This document shows positions 16,347 to 25,112 of a stretch of 64,000 nucleotides of DNA, piece by piece. Each line of letters begins with the position of its first letter. Positions within the stretch are counted from its first letter, which is position 1. Origin of the DNA: Micromonospora sp. WMMD1102. Its GTDB lineage: Bacteria; Actinomycetota; Actinomycetes; Mycobacteriales; Micromonosporaceae. The notes under the pieces were generated by a model. That model had not been told where the DNA came from. It did not search any database and saw only the letters and a program-made list of their open reading frames with translations. The DNA lies in NCBI RefSeq assembly GCF_029626265.1, contig NZ_JARUBN010000001.1, positions 5,645,001 through 5,709,000 of the forward strand. The letters are read 5' to 3'. The position numbers were made by a program, and so were the translations under genes.

Positions 16347-17641
16347 GACACATCCACTCCCCGAGCGGTCGTCACGTCAATCTGCCCCGTCACCGCCGCC
16401 GTAATAAGTGCCTGCCGCCGCTCGGCGAGGAGCTGAAGCTGGCGATGGACGGCGTCAATTAGCTGATCAATTCGGGCATTTTCCTCGCGAATCCGTTCAA
16501 CAATCTGCTCCTGCTCGTGGAGTCCTGGCAACGGGATCCGGAGCATCTGGAGGTCGGGCACGTAGATCGTTTTGTGCGTCGATCCCATTGCCAAACGGCC
16601 GAGCAGATCCTGCCGCATTGCCCGTAGGCACCACAGGAGATAAAAGGGATTCAAGCGCGGACCGCAAGTCCAGGTCACGAAATCCTGACTGGTCGCCATG
16701 CTGGCACCCATGACAGCAGAGTATCCGGCCGATGCAGTGCGACAGAGGACGACCGTTCCCGGAGGATGCAACTCGGCGGCGCTATTCGCGAGGCCGAGCG
16801 CGCTGATGCGCTCGCGGGTCTCGGTGATGACCTCGCGCCGGTCATCACGCACTTGACTAACTTCTCCCGTGGTTATCCAGGGAATGGTGCAGTCTGTCCA
16901 CCACTCCGGATGCGACCTGCTTGGCGTGTGCCCACTTCCCATTCGCGCTACGAGCCCAAGGCGAACCTCCGGCCAGCCGGCGGGCAGTGAATCCGTCCAG
17001 GCCAGCCTTGACGTACGCCGCTTTGGCTCGGTAAGTCCGGTGATATGTGCAATAGCGCCGACGTTGCGCCGCTCCCGCAAAAGGTGCGTGACCCGACGTT
17101 GCGCCTCGATTAATCCATCAATCCGAGCCGTTTCGGCGTCGAGGAAGTCAGCGATGCGGCGCTGCTCGTTCAGCGGCGGAAGGTCGATGCGGATCGCACG
17201 GACTCGTTCTGCGCTCAAATGGTAGATGTTTGCTCCGTCCGCAAGCGAGGCAAACAGTCCTGACCCAAACGCCGACCGAGCCCACCAGCCCAAAAACCGG
17301 CCGTCGGTGACACCAGCTCGTGGCCTCAGACGCAGCAGTGTGTTCTGAAAACAGACAGGCTCGCTATTCTCGGCTCGCCAAACCGCGGATGCTCCAACCG
17401 ATGTAAGGCTGCCGCTCCCTTCGGTAACAAGAACGTCGCCCTGCTTGAGGCCAAAGATTCTCTGTTCATCCGGCGTGAAATTCATGGACATCACATCGCT
17501 AAGGTCCAGTCTTCCGTCTTTGACGTTGGCTGCCCGGAGATACTTGACCATAAAGGGGCCCTCGGCGTGCTGTGGCGATCGCTGCCTGCCCAGCGCCACC
17601 TCAGCGATCGAACGTACCGAGACGTTCGCCGCCCACGTCAC
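16343..17641 (-). CDS. hsdS: Type I restriction enzyme, specificity subunit S
   Basis: HsdS recognises the bipartite DNA target and holds two HsdM subunits. I start it at GTG 17641, whose GTGA overlaps the hsdM stop. The open frame upstream is antisense-like noise inside hsdM. It has 432 residues and two target-recognition domains, each followed by a conserved coiled segment: central LPPLNEQRRIADFLDAETAR and C-terminal LPGLHEQEQIVERIREENAR. The first TRD covers about residues 1-155, the second about 205-380. Base composition drops in this gene compared with hsdM and hsdR, as expected for exchangeable specificity domains. Confidence 0.92.
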   Translation of the reverse strand: MTWAANVSVRSIAEVALGRQRSPQHAEGPFMVKYLRAANVKDGRLDLSDVMSMNFTPDEQRIFGLKQGDVLVTEGSGSLTSVGASAVWRAENSEPVCFQNTLLRLRPRAGVTDGRFLGWWARSAFGSGLFASLADGANIYHLSAERVRAIRIDLPPLNEQRRIADFLDAETARIDGLIEAQRRVTHLLRERRNVGAIAHITGLTEPKRRTSRLAWTDSLPAGWPEVRLGLVARMGSGHTPSRSHPEWWTDCTIPWITTGEVSQVRDDRREVITETRERISALGLANSAAELHPPGTVVLCRTASAGYSAVMGASMATSQDFVTWTCGPRLNPFYLLWCLRAMRQDLLGRLAMGSTHKTIYVPDLQMLRIPLPGLHEQEQIVERIREENARIDQLIDAVHRQLQLLAERRQALITAAVTGQIDVTTARGVDVS

Positions 17642-19620
17642 TGCGTCACCTGGCCGAGGAGGGTTTGGACTTCTGCTTCCAGGGCCTTGAGTTCGGCGTC
17701 GATCTCTGCGAGCGGGCGGGGTGGTTGGTAGACGTAGAAGTGGCGGGTGAAGGGGATCTCGTACCCGATCTTGGTCTTGTCGTGGTCGACCCAGGCGTCC
17801 GGGACGTGCGGCAGGACCTCGCGCTCGACGTAGGCGTCGAGGTCCTCGTCCAGCGGGACGTTCTCGAAGTCGCGCAGCTCCGGGTCCGGCTCGGGGGCGC
17901 CCTTGACCATCTGCACCTCGCCCTCCGGGTCCCGGACGCCGATCACGTCGCGGAGCGCCTTCTGGAACGGTGCCCCGGTGGGCCAGAGCACCCCTGCTTC
18001 GGCCATGCTGCCGCGCAGCGCGGTCCACGCCGCCTTCTTGGTGGACCATACCGAGCCGAGCAGCGGCTTGAGAGCACTCTCCAGCGCGTCGGAGCCGACC
18101 AGCCGCTGGAGCGCCTTGGATTCGCGTACCCGGGTCAGGGTTTCCTCGGTGACCTCGAAGCGGAGCTTCAGCGGGCGCTCGACCGTGATGCGGTGATAGC
18201 CGAAGTCGCGGTTGCGGAAGACCTTCACCTTGCCGTGCTGGGGGTGCTCGGGGTCGGCGGCGATGGCGGGCCCGTCCCTGTACATCCGCATGATCTCGTC
18301 GATCTGCTTCTCGTCGATCATCTTGCGCTTGTCGCCGAGCGACTTACGCATCTTGACCCAGTAGTCCCGGGCGTCCACCAGCATCACTTTGCCACGATGG
18401 GCGGGGTCCTTGTGGTTGGTGAGGATCCAGAAGTACGTGGAGATGCCGGTGTTGTAGAAAAGCTGGTCGGGCAGGGCGACGATCGCCTCCAGCCAGTCGT
18501 TCTCCAGGATCCAGCGGCGGATCTCCGACTCGCCGGACTCGGCGGCGCCGGTGAAGAGCGGCGAGCCGTTGAAGACGATCGCCAGCCGGCAGCCGCCCTC
18601 GCTGACCGGCCGCATCTTCGCGATCATGTGCTGGAGGAAGAGCAGCGAGCCGTCGTTGATCCGGGGCAGGCCGGCACCGAAGCGACCGTCGAAGCCGCGC
18701 TCCTCGTGCTCGTCCCTGACCTGTGCCTGGACCTTCTTCCACTCCACCCCGAACGGCGGGTTGGAGAGCATGTAGTCGAAGGTGCGGTGTGGGAGCTGGT
18801 CGTCGCTGAACGAGTTGCCGAGCTTGATGTTGTCGACCTCCTGATCCTTGATCATGAGGTCGGAGCGGCAGATCGCCCAGGACTCGGGGTTCAGCTCCTG
18901 GCCGAAGGCGTACACCTTGGCGGTCTTGTTGTGCGCGAGGATGAACTCCTCGGCGGCGGTCAGCATGCCGCCGGTCCCGCAGGCCGGGTCGTAGATCCGG
19001 CGGGGCGCACCCGGCACCTTGATCTCGTTCAGGTCGGGAGCGATGAGCAGGCCCGCCATCAGCTTGATCACTTCGCGTGGGGTGAAGTGCTCACCGGCGG
19101 TCTCGTTGGAGTCTTCCGCGAACTTCCGGATCAGCTCCTCGAAGGCGTAGCCCATCTCGTGGTTGTCCACCACGTCCGGGTGCAGGTCGAAGTCGGCGAA
19201 CTTGCCGACCACCAGGTGCAGCAGCTTCGCCTCGGCCAGGTGGGCGACCTGCTCGGCGAAGCGGTACCGGTCGAAGACCTCGCGGGCGTTCTCCGAGAAG
19301 CCGTTGAGATAGCCCATCAGGTTGCGGGCGGCGTCGTCGGGTGCGCCGGCAATCGATTCGAGGGTGTGCTCGGTGGTGTTGTAGAAGCGGTAGCCGGCCC
19401 GCTTGGGCAGAAACGGGCTCGGGTCGACACCCTTGGCCTCCCATTTGGCCTTCTCCGCCAGCACCGCGTCCCGGGTCGGCTCCAGCACGCACTCCAGGCG
19501 GCGCAGCACCGTGAACGGCAGGATCACCTTGCCGTAGTCGGCGCGCTTGTAGTCGCCCCGGAGCAGGTCCGCGACCTGCCAGATCCAGTTGGCCAGATTC
19601 TTCGGCGTCGGGTCGCTCAC
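17638..19620 (-). CDS. hsdM: Type I restriction enzyme, DNA methyltransferase subunit M
   Basis: N6-adenine methyltransferase of the type I complex. GTG 19620 is chosen because AGAAGGGA lies just upstream (a longer frame exists to 19659). The N-terminal HsdM domain (WIWQVADLLRGDYKRADYGK) is followed by the SAM-binding region HFTPREVIKLMAGLL and DPACGTGGML (motif I), then SNPPFGVEW (motif IV, NPPF). The C-terminal part contains a helical coiled tail (EIDAELKALEAEVQTLLGQ) that contacts HsdS. The length of 660 residues is in the usual range. First gene of the overlapping operon hsdM-hsdS-ATPase-DUF4276-hsdR; the promoter must lie in 19621-19849. Confidence 0.95.
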   Translation of the reverse strand: MSDPTPKNLANWIWQVADLLRGDYKRADYGKVILPFTVLRRLECVLEPTRDAVLAEKAKWEAKGVDPSPFLPKRAGYRFYNTTEHTLESIAGAPDDAARNLMGYLNGFSENAREVFDRYRFAEQVAHLAEAKLLHLVVGKFADFDLHPDVVDNHEMGYAFEELIRKFAEDSNETAGEHFTPREVIKLMAGLLIAPDLNEIKVPGAPRRIYDPACGTGGMLTAAEEFILAHNKTAKVYAFGQELNPESWAICRSDLMIKDQEVDNIKLGNSFSDDQLPHRTFDYMLSNPPFGVEWKKVQAQVRDEHEERGFDGRFGAGLPRINDGSLLFLQHMIAKMRPVSEGGCRLAIVFNGSPLFTGAAESGESEIRRWILENDWLEAIVALPDQLFYNTGISTYFWILTNHKDPAHRGKVMLVDARDYWVKMRKSLGDKRKMIDEKQIDEIMRMYRDGPAIAADPEHPQHGKVKVFRNRDFGYHRITVERPLKLRFEVTEETLTRVRESKALQRLVGSDALESALKPLLGSVWSTKKAAWTALRGSMAEAGVLWPTGAPFQKALRDVIGVRDPEGEVQMVKGAPEPDPELRDFENVPLDEDLDAYVEREVLPHVPDAWVDHDKTKIGYEIPFTRHFYVYQPPRPLAEIDAELKALEAEVQTLLGQVTQ

Positions 19621-19849
19621 CGGGGTCCCTTCTGTCGTACCGGGCGGCGCGCCGGGCACGGCGTCGTCCGGGACGAGTCTTTCACGAGGGGGTATGACCG
19701 GAATCCGCCGCTTGGGTCAGTCCTCCCGCGCAACGCGAAGAGCCTGCGATGGTTCGAGCCGACTGGGGCGCCTTCGTCCGCACCCGTCAGGCCCGGCTAC
19801 CTGAATTAGATCTCCTTCGCTTCTCGGAACTCGTCAATCACCATGCCGG

Positions 19850-21838
19850 TCACTTCTTCTCGTTCGGGCGGGGAATGCGGCGCCGTACGTCCTCGACGGT
19901 CGACGGACCGGGCTGCCAGGCGGAGACCCAGGGCAGGTCGGCGGGCGGGGTGACCACGCCCTCCTCGACGAAGGCGTACCGGCCGGCGAGGATCCGCTTC
20001 GCCGCCGCCGTGTCGACCGAGTCGGTGTTCTCCCACAGTGCCCGGAACAGCCCGGCGATCCGCACCTTCGCCTGCCGGCAGAACAGGTCCGCGAGTTCCA
20101 CGCCCTCCGGCCGGTTCTCCCGTTCGGCGTTGGCCCGTACGCAGACCGCCGACATGGCGAACAGTTCCGCCCCGATGTCCACGATCCGGCCGAGGAAGCT
20201 CTGCTTGTGCTCCAGTTTGCCCTGCCAGCGGGACATCGCCAGGAACGTCGAGCGGGCCAGTTTGCGGGACGACCGCTCGACGTGTCGCAGGTGCCCGGCG
20301 AGTAGGCCGTACTCGGCGTACCCGGTGGGGTTCTGGCCGCGTCCGACCGCGAGGGTCGGCAGCCAGCGGGCGTAGAACGCGCCCGCCTTCGCGCCGGCCC
20401 GGACCTTCTGGCCGAGTTCGGCGTCCGGGTCGATGATGTCGCCGGCCACCGAGAGGTGGGCGTCGACCGCCTCCCGGGCGATCAGCAGGTGCATGATCTC
20501 GGTCGAGCCCTCGAAGATCCGGTTGATCCGCAGGTCGCGGAGGATCTGCTCGACGGCGGCCGGGCGTTCCCCCCGGGCGGTCAGCGAGTCGGCGGTCTCG
20601 TAGCCGCGCCCGCCCCGGATCTGCACCAACTCGTCGGCGATCTTCCAGGCCATCTCGCTGGCGTAGAGCTTGACCAGCGCCGCCTCGATCCGGATGTCGT
20701 TGCGGTCGTCGTCGGCGAGCAGGCAGCAGAGGTCGAGCATGGTCTCCATGCCGTAGGTGGTGGCGGCGATGAACGACAGTTTGGTGGCCACCGCCTCGTG
20801 CCCGCCGACCGGCCGGCCCCACTGCACCCGCTCGGCGGCCCAGCTCCGGGCCACGTTCAGCGACCACTTGCCGGCCCCGACACACATCGCCGGCAGCGAG
20901 AGCCGGCCGGTGTTCAGGGTGGTCAGCGCGATCTTCAGGCCGCGCCCCTCGCCGCCGATGACGTTCTCGGCGGGTACGAAGACGTCGGAGAACCGGGTCA
21001 GGCTGTTCTCCAGGCCGCGCAGTCCGAGGAATTCGTTGCGCCGTTCGACGGTGATCCCCGGCGAGTCGGCCTCGACGACGAAGGCGGTGATCCCGCCGCG
21101 CCGCCCCTCGGACGCGGGCACCCGGGCCATCACCACCAGCAGCGATGCCACGGTGCCGTTGGTGGCCCACAGCTTGACGCCGTCGAGTCGGTAGCCGCTG
21201 CCGTCGGCTGTCGGTTCGGCGGTGGTGGCCAGCCGGGCCGGGTCGGAGCCGACGTCCGGCTCGGTGAGCAGGAAGGCCGACACCTCCCCGGCGGCCAGCC
21301 GGGGCAGGAAGCGCTGCTTCTGCTCGTCGGTGCCGAAGATCTTGAGCGGCTGCGGCACGCCGATGGACTGGTGTGCCGAGAGCAGCGCGCCGATCGCCGG
21401 GCTGGCCGAGCCGGCCAGGGTCAGCGCCCGGCAGTAGTGCAGGTTGGTCAGGCCGAGGCCGCCGTACTTCCGGTCGATCTTCATGCCGAAGGCGCCGAGC
21501 CGGCCGAGCCCGGCGAACACCTCGTCCGGGATGCTGGCGTCCCGCTCGATCGCCGCGCCGTCCACCTCGGAGCGTACGTAGCTGTCGAGCCGGTCGAGGA
21601 ACTCCTCGGCGTGCGCGGCGCGCTCGGGATCGGGCTGCGGCCACGGGTCGATCAGGTCCAGCCGGAGTCGGCCGAGGAAGAGTTCCTTGCCGAAGCTCGG
21701 CTTGCCCCACTCGGTCTCCCGGGCCGCCTCGGCGACCTGCCGGGCCTCCCGCTCGGAGACCTGCCCCGCCTCCTTCGGCAGCGGCCCGACTCCGTCCGAC
21801 CCGCTCACCGCCGGCCCGTTCCGCTCTGTCGTGGTCAC
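19850..21838 (-). CDS. Acyl-CoA dehydrogenase, long (662 aa) form
   Basis: FAD-dependent acyl-CoA dehydrogenase of fatty-acid oxidation. GTG 21838 is set by GGAGGGG at 21844-21850 (5-base spacing). The N-terminal helical domain is at about 60-165 (GRLGAFGMKIDRKYGGLGLT). The middle beta domain has AFLLTEPDVGSDPARLATTA and YRLDGVKLWATNGTVASLLV. The C-terminal domain has GRLSLPAMCVGAGKWSLNVA, QWGRPVGGHEAVATKL and FEGSTEIMHLLIAREAV. About 180 extra C-terminal residues, as in VLCAD/ACAD9-like and mycobacterial long FadE proteins, may give chain-length specificity or membrane contact. Its start is divergent from the PLP enzyme gene. Confidence 0.9.
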   Translation of the reverse strand: MTTTERNGPAVSGSDGVGPLPKEAGQVSEREARQVAEAARETEWGKPSFGKELFLGRLRLDLIDPWPQPDPERAAHAEEFLDRLDSYVRSEVDGAAIERDASIPDEVFAGLGRLGAFGMKIDRKYGGLGLTNLHYCRALTLAGSASPAIGALLSAHQSIGVPQPLKIFGTDEQKQRFLPRLAAGEVSAFLLTEPDVGSDPARLATTAEPTADGSGYRLDGVKLWATNGTVASLLVVMARVPASEGRRGGITAFVVEADSPGITVERRNEFLGLRGLENSLTRFSDVFVPAENVIGGEGRGLKIALTTLNTGRLSLPAMCVGAGKWSLNVARSWAAERVQWGRPVGGHEAVATKLSFIAATTYGMETMLDLCCLLADDDRNDIRIEAALVKLYASEMAWKIADELVQIRGGRGYETADSLTARGERPAAVEQILRDLRINRIFEGSTEIMHLLIAREAVDAHLSVAGDIIDPDAELGQKVRAGAKAGAFYARWLPTLAVGRGQNPTGYAEYGLLAGHLRHVERSSRKLARSTFLAMSRWQGKLEHKQSFLGRIVDIGAELFAMSAVCVRANAERENRPEGVELADLFCRQAKVRIAGLFRALWENTDSVDTAAAKRILAGRYAFVEEGVVTPPADLPWVSAWQPGPSTVEDVRRRIPRPNEKK

Positions 21839-22031
21839 GGCAACCCCTCCGATCGAGTACGGCGGTAAGGGGGTGTCCGCGCCGCTTCGCCCGGCTACGG
21901 CAGCTACTGGAGCGGTAACCCCCTGAGGTCCTTGCGCAAATACCCCGCCAACGCTACCGGGTTTTGTTACCCGTCGGTAGCGCCAAATATGCGGATCCCG
22001 GCAGCCGCGCCCCGCGATACGCTGCCTGGCC

Positions 22032-23027
22032 ATGCTCGCCACACGACTGGACCTCGACCGGATCCGGGCGGCCCGCCGGGTGATCGATCCACTCTTCCTG
22101 GACACCGCGCTGTACCAGTGCGACCCGCTCGGACACCAACTCGGCTGCACGGTGAGCATCAAGCTGGAGACCGCGAACCCGGTACGCAGCTTCAAGGCCC
22201 GGGGCACCGAACTCGTCGCCAGCCTGTTGACCGGGCAGGGCCGTACGGCCGTGGTCTGCGCCAGCGCCGGCAACCTCGGGCAGGCGCTCGGCTGGTCAGG
22301 TCGCCGCCGCGGCCTCGACGTGACGGTGGTGGCGTCCCGCCGGGCACCCGCCGCCAAGCTCGACCGGATCCGCGCGCTCGGTGTCGAGCTGGAACTCGTC
22401 GACGGCGACTTCGAGCAGGCCCGCGAACGGGCCGCGGCCGTCGCGCGGGAGCGGGACATCCGGCTGGTCGAGGACAGCCTGGACATCGAGACCTGCGAGG
22501 GCGCCGCGACCATCGGACTGGAACTGGCGGACCGGGCCAGGTCGGTCCGGCCCGGCCAGTTCGGCGCGGGTTCCTCCTTCGACGCCGTCCTTGTCGCTCT
22601 CGGCGGCGGCGCGATGGCCACCGGCGTCGGGTACGTGCTGAAGACCCTGGCGCCGGAGGTCGAGGTGATCTGCGTACAGCCGCTGGGTGCACCCGCGATG
22701 ACCCGCTCGTGGCACCAGCGTCGGGTCGTCACCACCGACTCGACCGAGACGATCGCCGACGGTGTCGCCGGCCGGTACCCCATCCCCGCCGTGCTGGACG
22801 ACCTCCTGGCGGTCGCCGACGACGCGGTCCTGGTCCGGGAGGGGTCGATCGTCGAGGGGATGCGGCTGCTGCTGGAGCACGCCGGCCTGGTCGTCGAACC
22901 GTCGGCCGCCCTCGGCATCGCGGCCGTCCTGGAGAATCCCGACCGGTTCGCCGACCGGCACGTGGTGACAGTCATCTGCGGCAGCAACGTCGACCTGTCC
23001 GCCTACCACCACTGGGTCCGCCGCTGA
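22032..23027 (+). CDS. PLP-dependent threonine/serine dehydratase-like enzyme
   Basis: Fold-type II PLP enzyme of 331 residues. Lys in NPVRSFKARGTELV is the PLP Schiff-base residue. The phosphate/substrate loop is CASAGNLGQALGW, and the Gly-rich phosphate-binding loop VALGGGAMATGVGYVL. VVEPSAALGIAAVLEN and VICGSNVD complete the conserved ending. There is no regulatory ACT domain, so it resembles catabolic dehydratases or related enzymes such as diaminopropionate or hydroxyaspartate lyases. The exact substrate is unclear. Divergent from the acyl-CoA dehydrogenase; a strong hairpin lies 105 bp downstream between it and the convergent aldo/keto reductase. Confidence 0.85.
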   Translation: MLATRLDLDRIRAARRVIDPLFLDTALYQCDPLGHQLGCTVSIKLETANPVRSFKARGTELVASLLTGQGRTAVVCASAGNLGQALGWSGRRRGLDVTVVASRRAPAAKLDRIRALGVELELVDGDFEQARERAAAVARERDIRLVEDSLDIETCEGAATIGLELADRARSVRPGQFGAGSSFDAVLVALGGGAMATGVGYVLKTLAPEVEVICVQPLGAPAMTRSWHQRRVVTTDSTETIADGVAGRYPIPAVLDDLLAVADDAVLVREGSIVEGMRLLLEHAGLVVEPSAALGIAAVLENPDRFADRHVVTVICGSNVDLSAYHHWVRR

Positions 23028-23132
23028 CCCGCCTCCCTGCCCCGCCCCCCACCTCCGCCCCGGCAGCCCCCGCCCGCTGCTCGCCGCTCGCCGCTCGCCG
23101 GACGCCGGACGCCGTAGACGTTTTCGGTGTCG

Positions 23133-23185
23133 ACCTGGACACCAGAGGCGCTACATCGGTGCCGTAACGCCTCTGGTGTCCAGGT
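23133..23185. terminator. Bidirectional hairpin terminator between convergent genes
   Basis: Perfect 18-bp arms, ACCTGGACACCAGAGGCG (23133-23150) and its complement (23168-23185). The stem can extend inward by TAC/GTA after one mismatch. It lies between the PLP enzyme (+) and the aldo/keto reductase (-), as expected for a two-way terminator. It shares the outer CCTGGACACC and the inner TAACGCC with the hairpin at 54110-54172. Confidence 0.7.
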
Positions 23186-23242
23186 GACCACAGAGGACCA
23201 GGCAGGGTCGGCCTGCCCGGGCCGGCTGGGTCGGCGCTGGCG

Positions 23243-24373
23243 TCAGCCGACCGGCTCTGCCGCGCTGCCGGCTCCGACCGGCTCTGCCGCGCCGTTCCAG
23301 ACCGGCGGGGCGTAGCCGGCCGGCTTGTCCCCGATCCCCAGCCCGGGACTGACGATCCAGGACTGGTATTCCGGCGTGAACATCGAGTACGGCAGCGCCA
23401 GCGGAGCCGCGCTGACCTGTTCGAGCCGACGCCGCGCCTCGACCGGGATCTCGAAGTCGAGCGCGGCCAGGTTGCCCGCCAGTTGCTCGGGGCTGCTGGC
23501 GCCGATGATCGCCGACCCGACACCCGGACGGCCGGCTACCCAGTTGATCGCCACCTGCGCCATGCTCCGGCCCAGCTCGCCGGCCACCTCCGCGAGTACC
23601 TCGATGATCTGCCACTCCCGTTCGGTGATCGGCCGCTGCTGGCCGCCGGACGCGCCGAGCCGACCCTCGCCGGACATCCCGTCGGCGGTCCGCCGGTACT
23701 TGCCGGTGAGCAGCCCGCCGCCGATCGGGCTCCACGCGGTGAGCCCCATCCCGAGGGACTGGGCCATCGGCAGGTACTCCGGTTCGATGTCCCGGGCAAT
23801 CAGCGAGTACGGCAACTGGATGCTGATCATCGGCGTCAGCGAGTGCGCCTCGGCGAGGCTCTGGGCGCGGGCGGCGTACCAGGCGGGGACGTCGGAGAGT
23901 CCGGCGTACCGGATCTTGCCGGCGCGTACCAGGTCGTCGAAGGTCCGCACCACCTCCTCGACCGGGGTGATCCGGTCCCAGGTGTGCAGCAGGTAGAGGT
24001 CGAGATAATCGGTGTCCAGCCGGCGCAGTGTCGCGTCCAGCGCCCGGACGATGTGTTTGCGGCCGTTGCCGCTGGCGTTCGGGTCGGCCGGGTCGACGCT
24101 GTTGGTGAACTTGCTGGCCAGCACGATCCTGTCCCGCAGCCCGGCGGCGGCGATCAGCTTGCCGAGGATGCGCTCGCTCTCCCCGGCCGTGTAGAAGTCC
24201 GCGGTGTCGACGAAGTTGCCGCCGGCCTCCAGGTAGCCCCGGAGGATCGGCTCGGCGTCCGCCTCGGCCTTCCCGTACGAGGCGTGGAAGCCGGCGGTGC
24301 CGAAGTTCATGGTGCCCAGCGCCAGCCGGCTCACCCGCAGCCCGGACCGGCCGAGCAGGTAGTAGTCGTTCAT
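23243..24373 (-). CDS. Aldo/keto reductase, 376 aa
   Basis: AKR superfamily, YdhF/Tas-like group. The N-terminus YYLLGRSGLRVSRLALGTMN has the usual beta hairpin. NFVDTADFYTAGESERILGK contains catalytic Asp and Tyr, IVLASKFTNSV the Lys, and YLDLYLLHTWD the His. SAIIGASSPEQLAGNL is the C-terminal cofactor motif. The last 20 residues contain a repeated EPVG motif from a 26-bp DNA duplication and are probably dispensable. Divergently transcribed from the TetR gene at 24488. The 114-bp gap holds two operator-like palindromes, so this reductase is the likely repression target. Confidence 0.88.
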   Translation of the reverse strand: MNDYYLLGRSGLRVSRLALGTMNFGTAGFHASYGKAEADAEPILRGYLEAGGNFVDTADFYTAGESERILGKLIAAAGLRDRIVLASKFTNSVDPADPNASGNGRKHIVRALDATLRRLDTDYLDLYLLHTWDRITPVEEVVRTFDDLVRAGKIRYAGLSDVPAWYAARAQSLAEAHSLTPMISIQLPYSLIARDIEPEYLPMAQSLGMGLTAWSPIGGGLLTGKYRRTADGMSGEGRLGASGGQQRPITEREWQIIEVLAEVAGELGRSMAQVAINWVAGRPGVGSAIIGASSPEQLAGNLAALDFEIPVEARRRLEQVSAAPLALPYSMFTPEYQSWIVSPGLGIGDKPAGYAPPVWNGAAEPVGAGSAAEPVG

Positions 24374-24411
24374 GTCGGTGTACCTCCCGCCGCCACCCTG
24401 CCTCGGAAAAA

Positions 24412-24471
24412 TTGGACCGACAAGTCCAAAAAACCGGAGACCGCCCCGAGTAGAGTGGACCGCCGAGTCCA
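24412..24471. promoter_or_regulatory. Two TetR-type operator palindromes in a divergent promoter
   Basis: Two copies of one 16-bp dyad lie in the reductase/tetR gap: TGGACCGACAAGTCCA (24413-24428, extended to 18 bp by flanking T/A) and TGGACCGCCGAGTCCA (24456-24471). The arms TGGAC/GTCCA are identical, and the centres are 43 bp (about four turns) apart. The second lies just before the tetR ribosome-binding site (AGGAG, 24474-24478). This is the layout expected of an autoregulated TetR repressor controlling the divergent gene. Confidence 0.8.
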
Positions 24472-24487
24472 GAGGAGTTTAGCGAGG

Positions 24488-25090
24488 ATGAACCGGACTT
24501 TTACCAGGAAAGGCGCCGAGACCCGGCACCGGATCGTCGAGGGTGCGGCGGCGGAGATCCGGGAACGGGGTGTCGCGGCGACCACCCTGGACGACGTACG
24601 GGCCCGGACCGGCACCAGCAAGAGCCAACTCTTCCACTACTTCCCGGACGGCAAGGACGAACTGCTGCTCGCGGTCGCCCGGTACGAGGCCGACCGGGTG
24701 ATCGCCGACCAACAGCCGCAGCTCGGCGATCTCACCTCCTGGCCCGCCTGGTCGGCCTGGCGGGACCGGGTGGTGGCCCGCTATCTCGGGCAGGGCATGG
24801 AGTGCCCGCTCAACGGTCTGGTCGCGCAGCTCGGCCGGACCACTCCCGGCGCGCGGGCCGTGGTCACCGAACTGCTTGGGCGCTGGCAGGCGGAACTCGG
24901 CACGGGGATCCGGCACATGCAGCGGATCGGCGAGGTCGACCCGGGGCTCGACGCCGACCAGGCAGCCGCCGCCCTGCTCGCCGGTATCCAGGGCGGGGTA
25001 CTGGTGATGCTCGCGACCGGCCGGATCGGGCACCTGGAGGCAGCTCTCGACGTCGGCATCGGCAACCTACGGGCTCCTCGGAGCGGGTGA
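24488..25090 (+). CDS. TetR-family transcriptional repressor
   Basis: 200 residues. The N-terminal TetR helix-turn-helix is TRHRIVEGAAAEIRERGVAA, then TTLDDVRARTGTSKSQLFHY and FPDGKDELL. The remaining helical ligand-binding domain resembles the TetR_C subgroup of YxaF/LmrA-like regulators (MECPLNGLVAQLGRTTPGAR). I chose ATG 24488 because AGGAG lies 9 bases upstream and the second operator ends just before it. It is divergent from the aldo/keto reductase and probably represses both genes until a small molecule binds. The inducer is unknown. Confidence 0.9.
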   Translation: MNRTFTRKGAETRHRIVEGAAAEIRERGVAATTLDDVRARTGTSKSQLFHYFPDGKDELLLAVARYEADRVIADQQPQLGDLTSWPAWSAWRDRVVARYLGQGMECPLNGLVAQLGRTTPGARAVVTELLGRWQAELGTGIRHMQRIGEVDPGLDADQAAAALLAGIQGGVLVMLATGRIGHLEAALDVGIGNLRAPRSG

Positions 25091-25112
25091 CGGGCCTCCG
25101 GTCGCGGCTGGC

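Noticed and set aside
17642..18049. N-terminal extension of HsdS
   Set aside because: This part lies inside hsdM in another frame and is Arg/Gly/Pro-rich; the GTGA overlap at 17641 gives a normal HsdS N-terminus.
21839..22987. N-terminal extension of the acyl-CoA dehydrogenase
   Set aside because: It is antisense to the PLP enzyme; GTG 21838 has a clear Shine-Dalgarno sequence and a normal family start.
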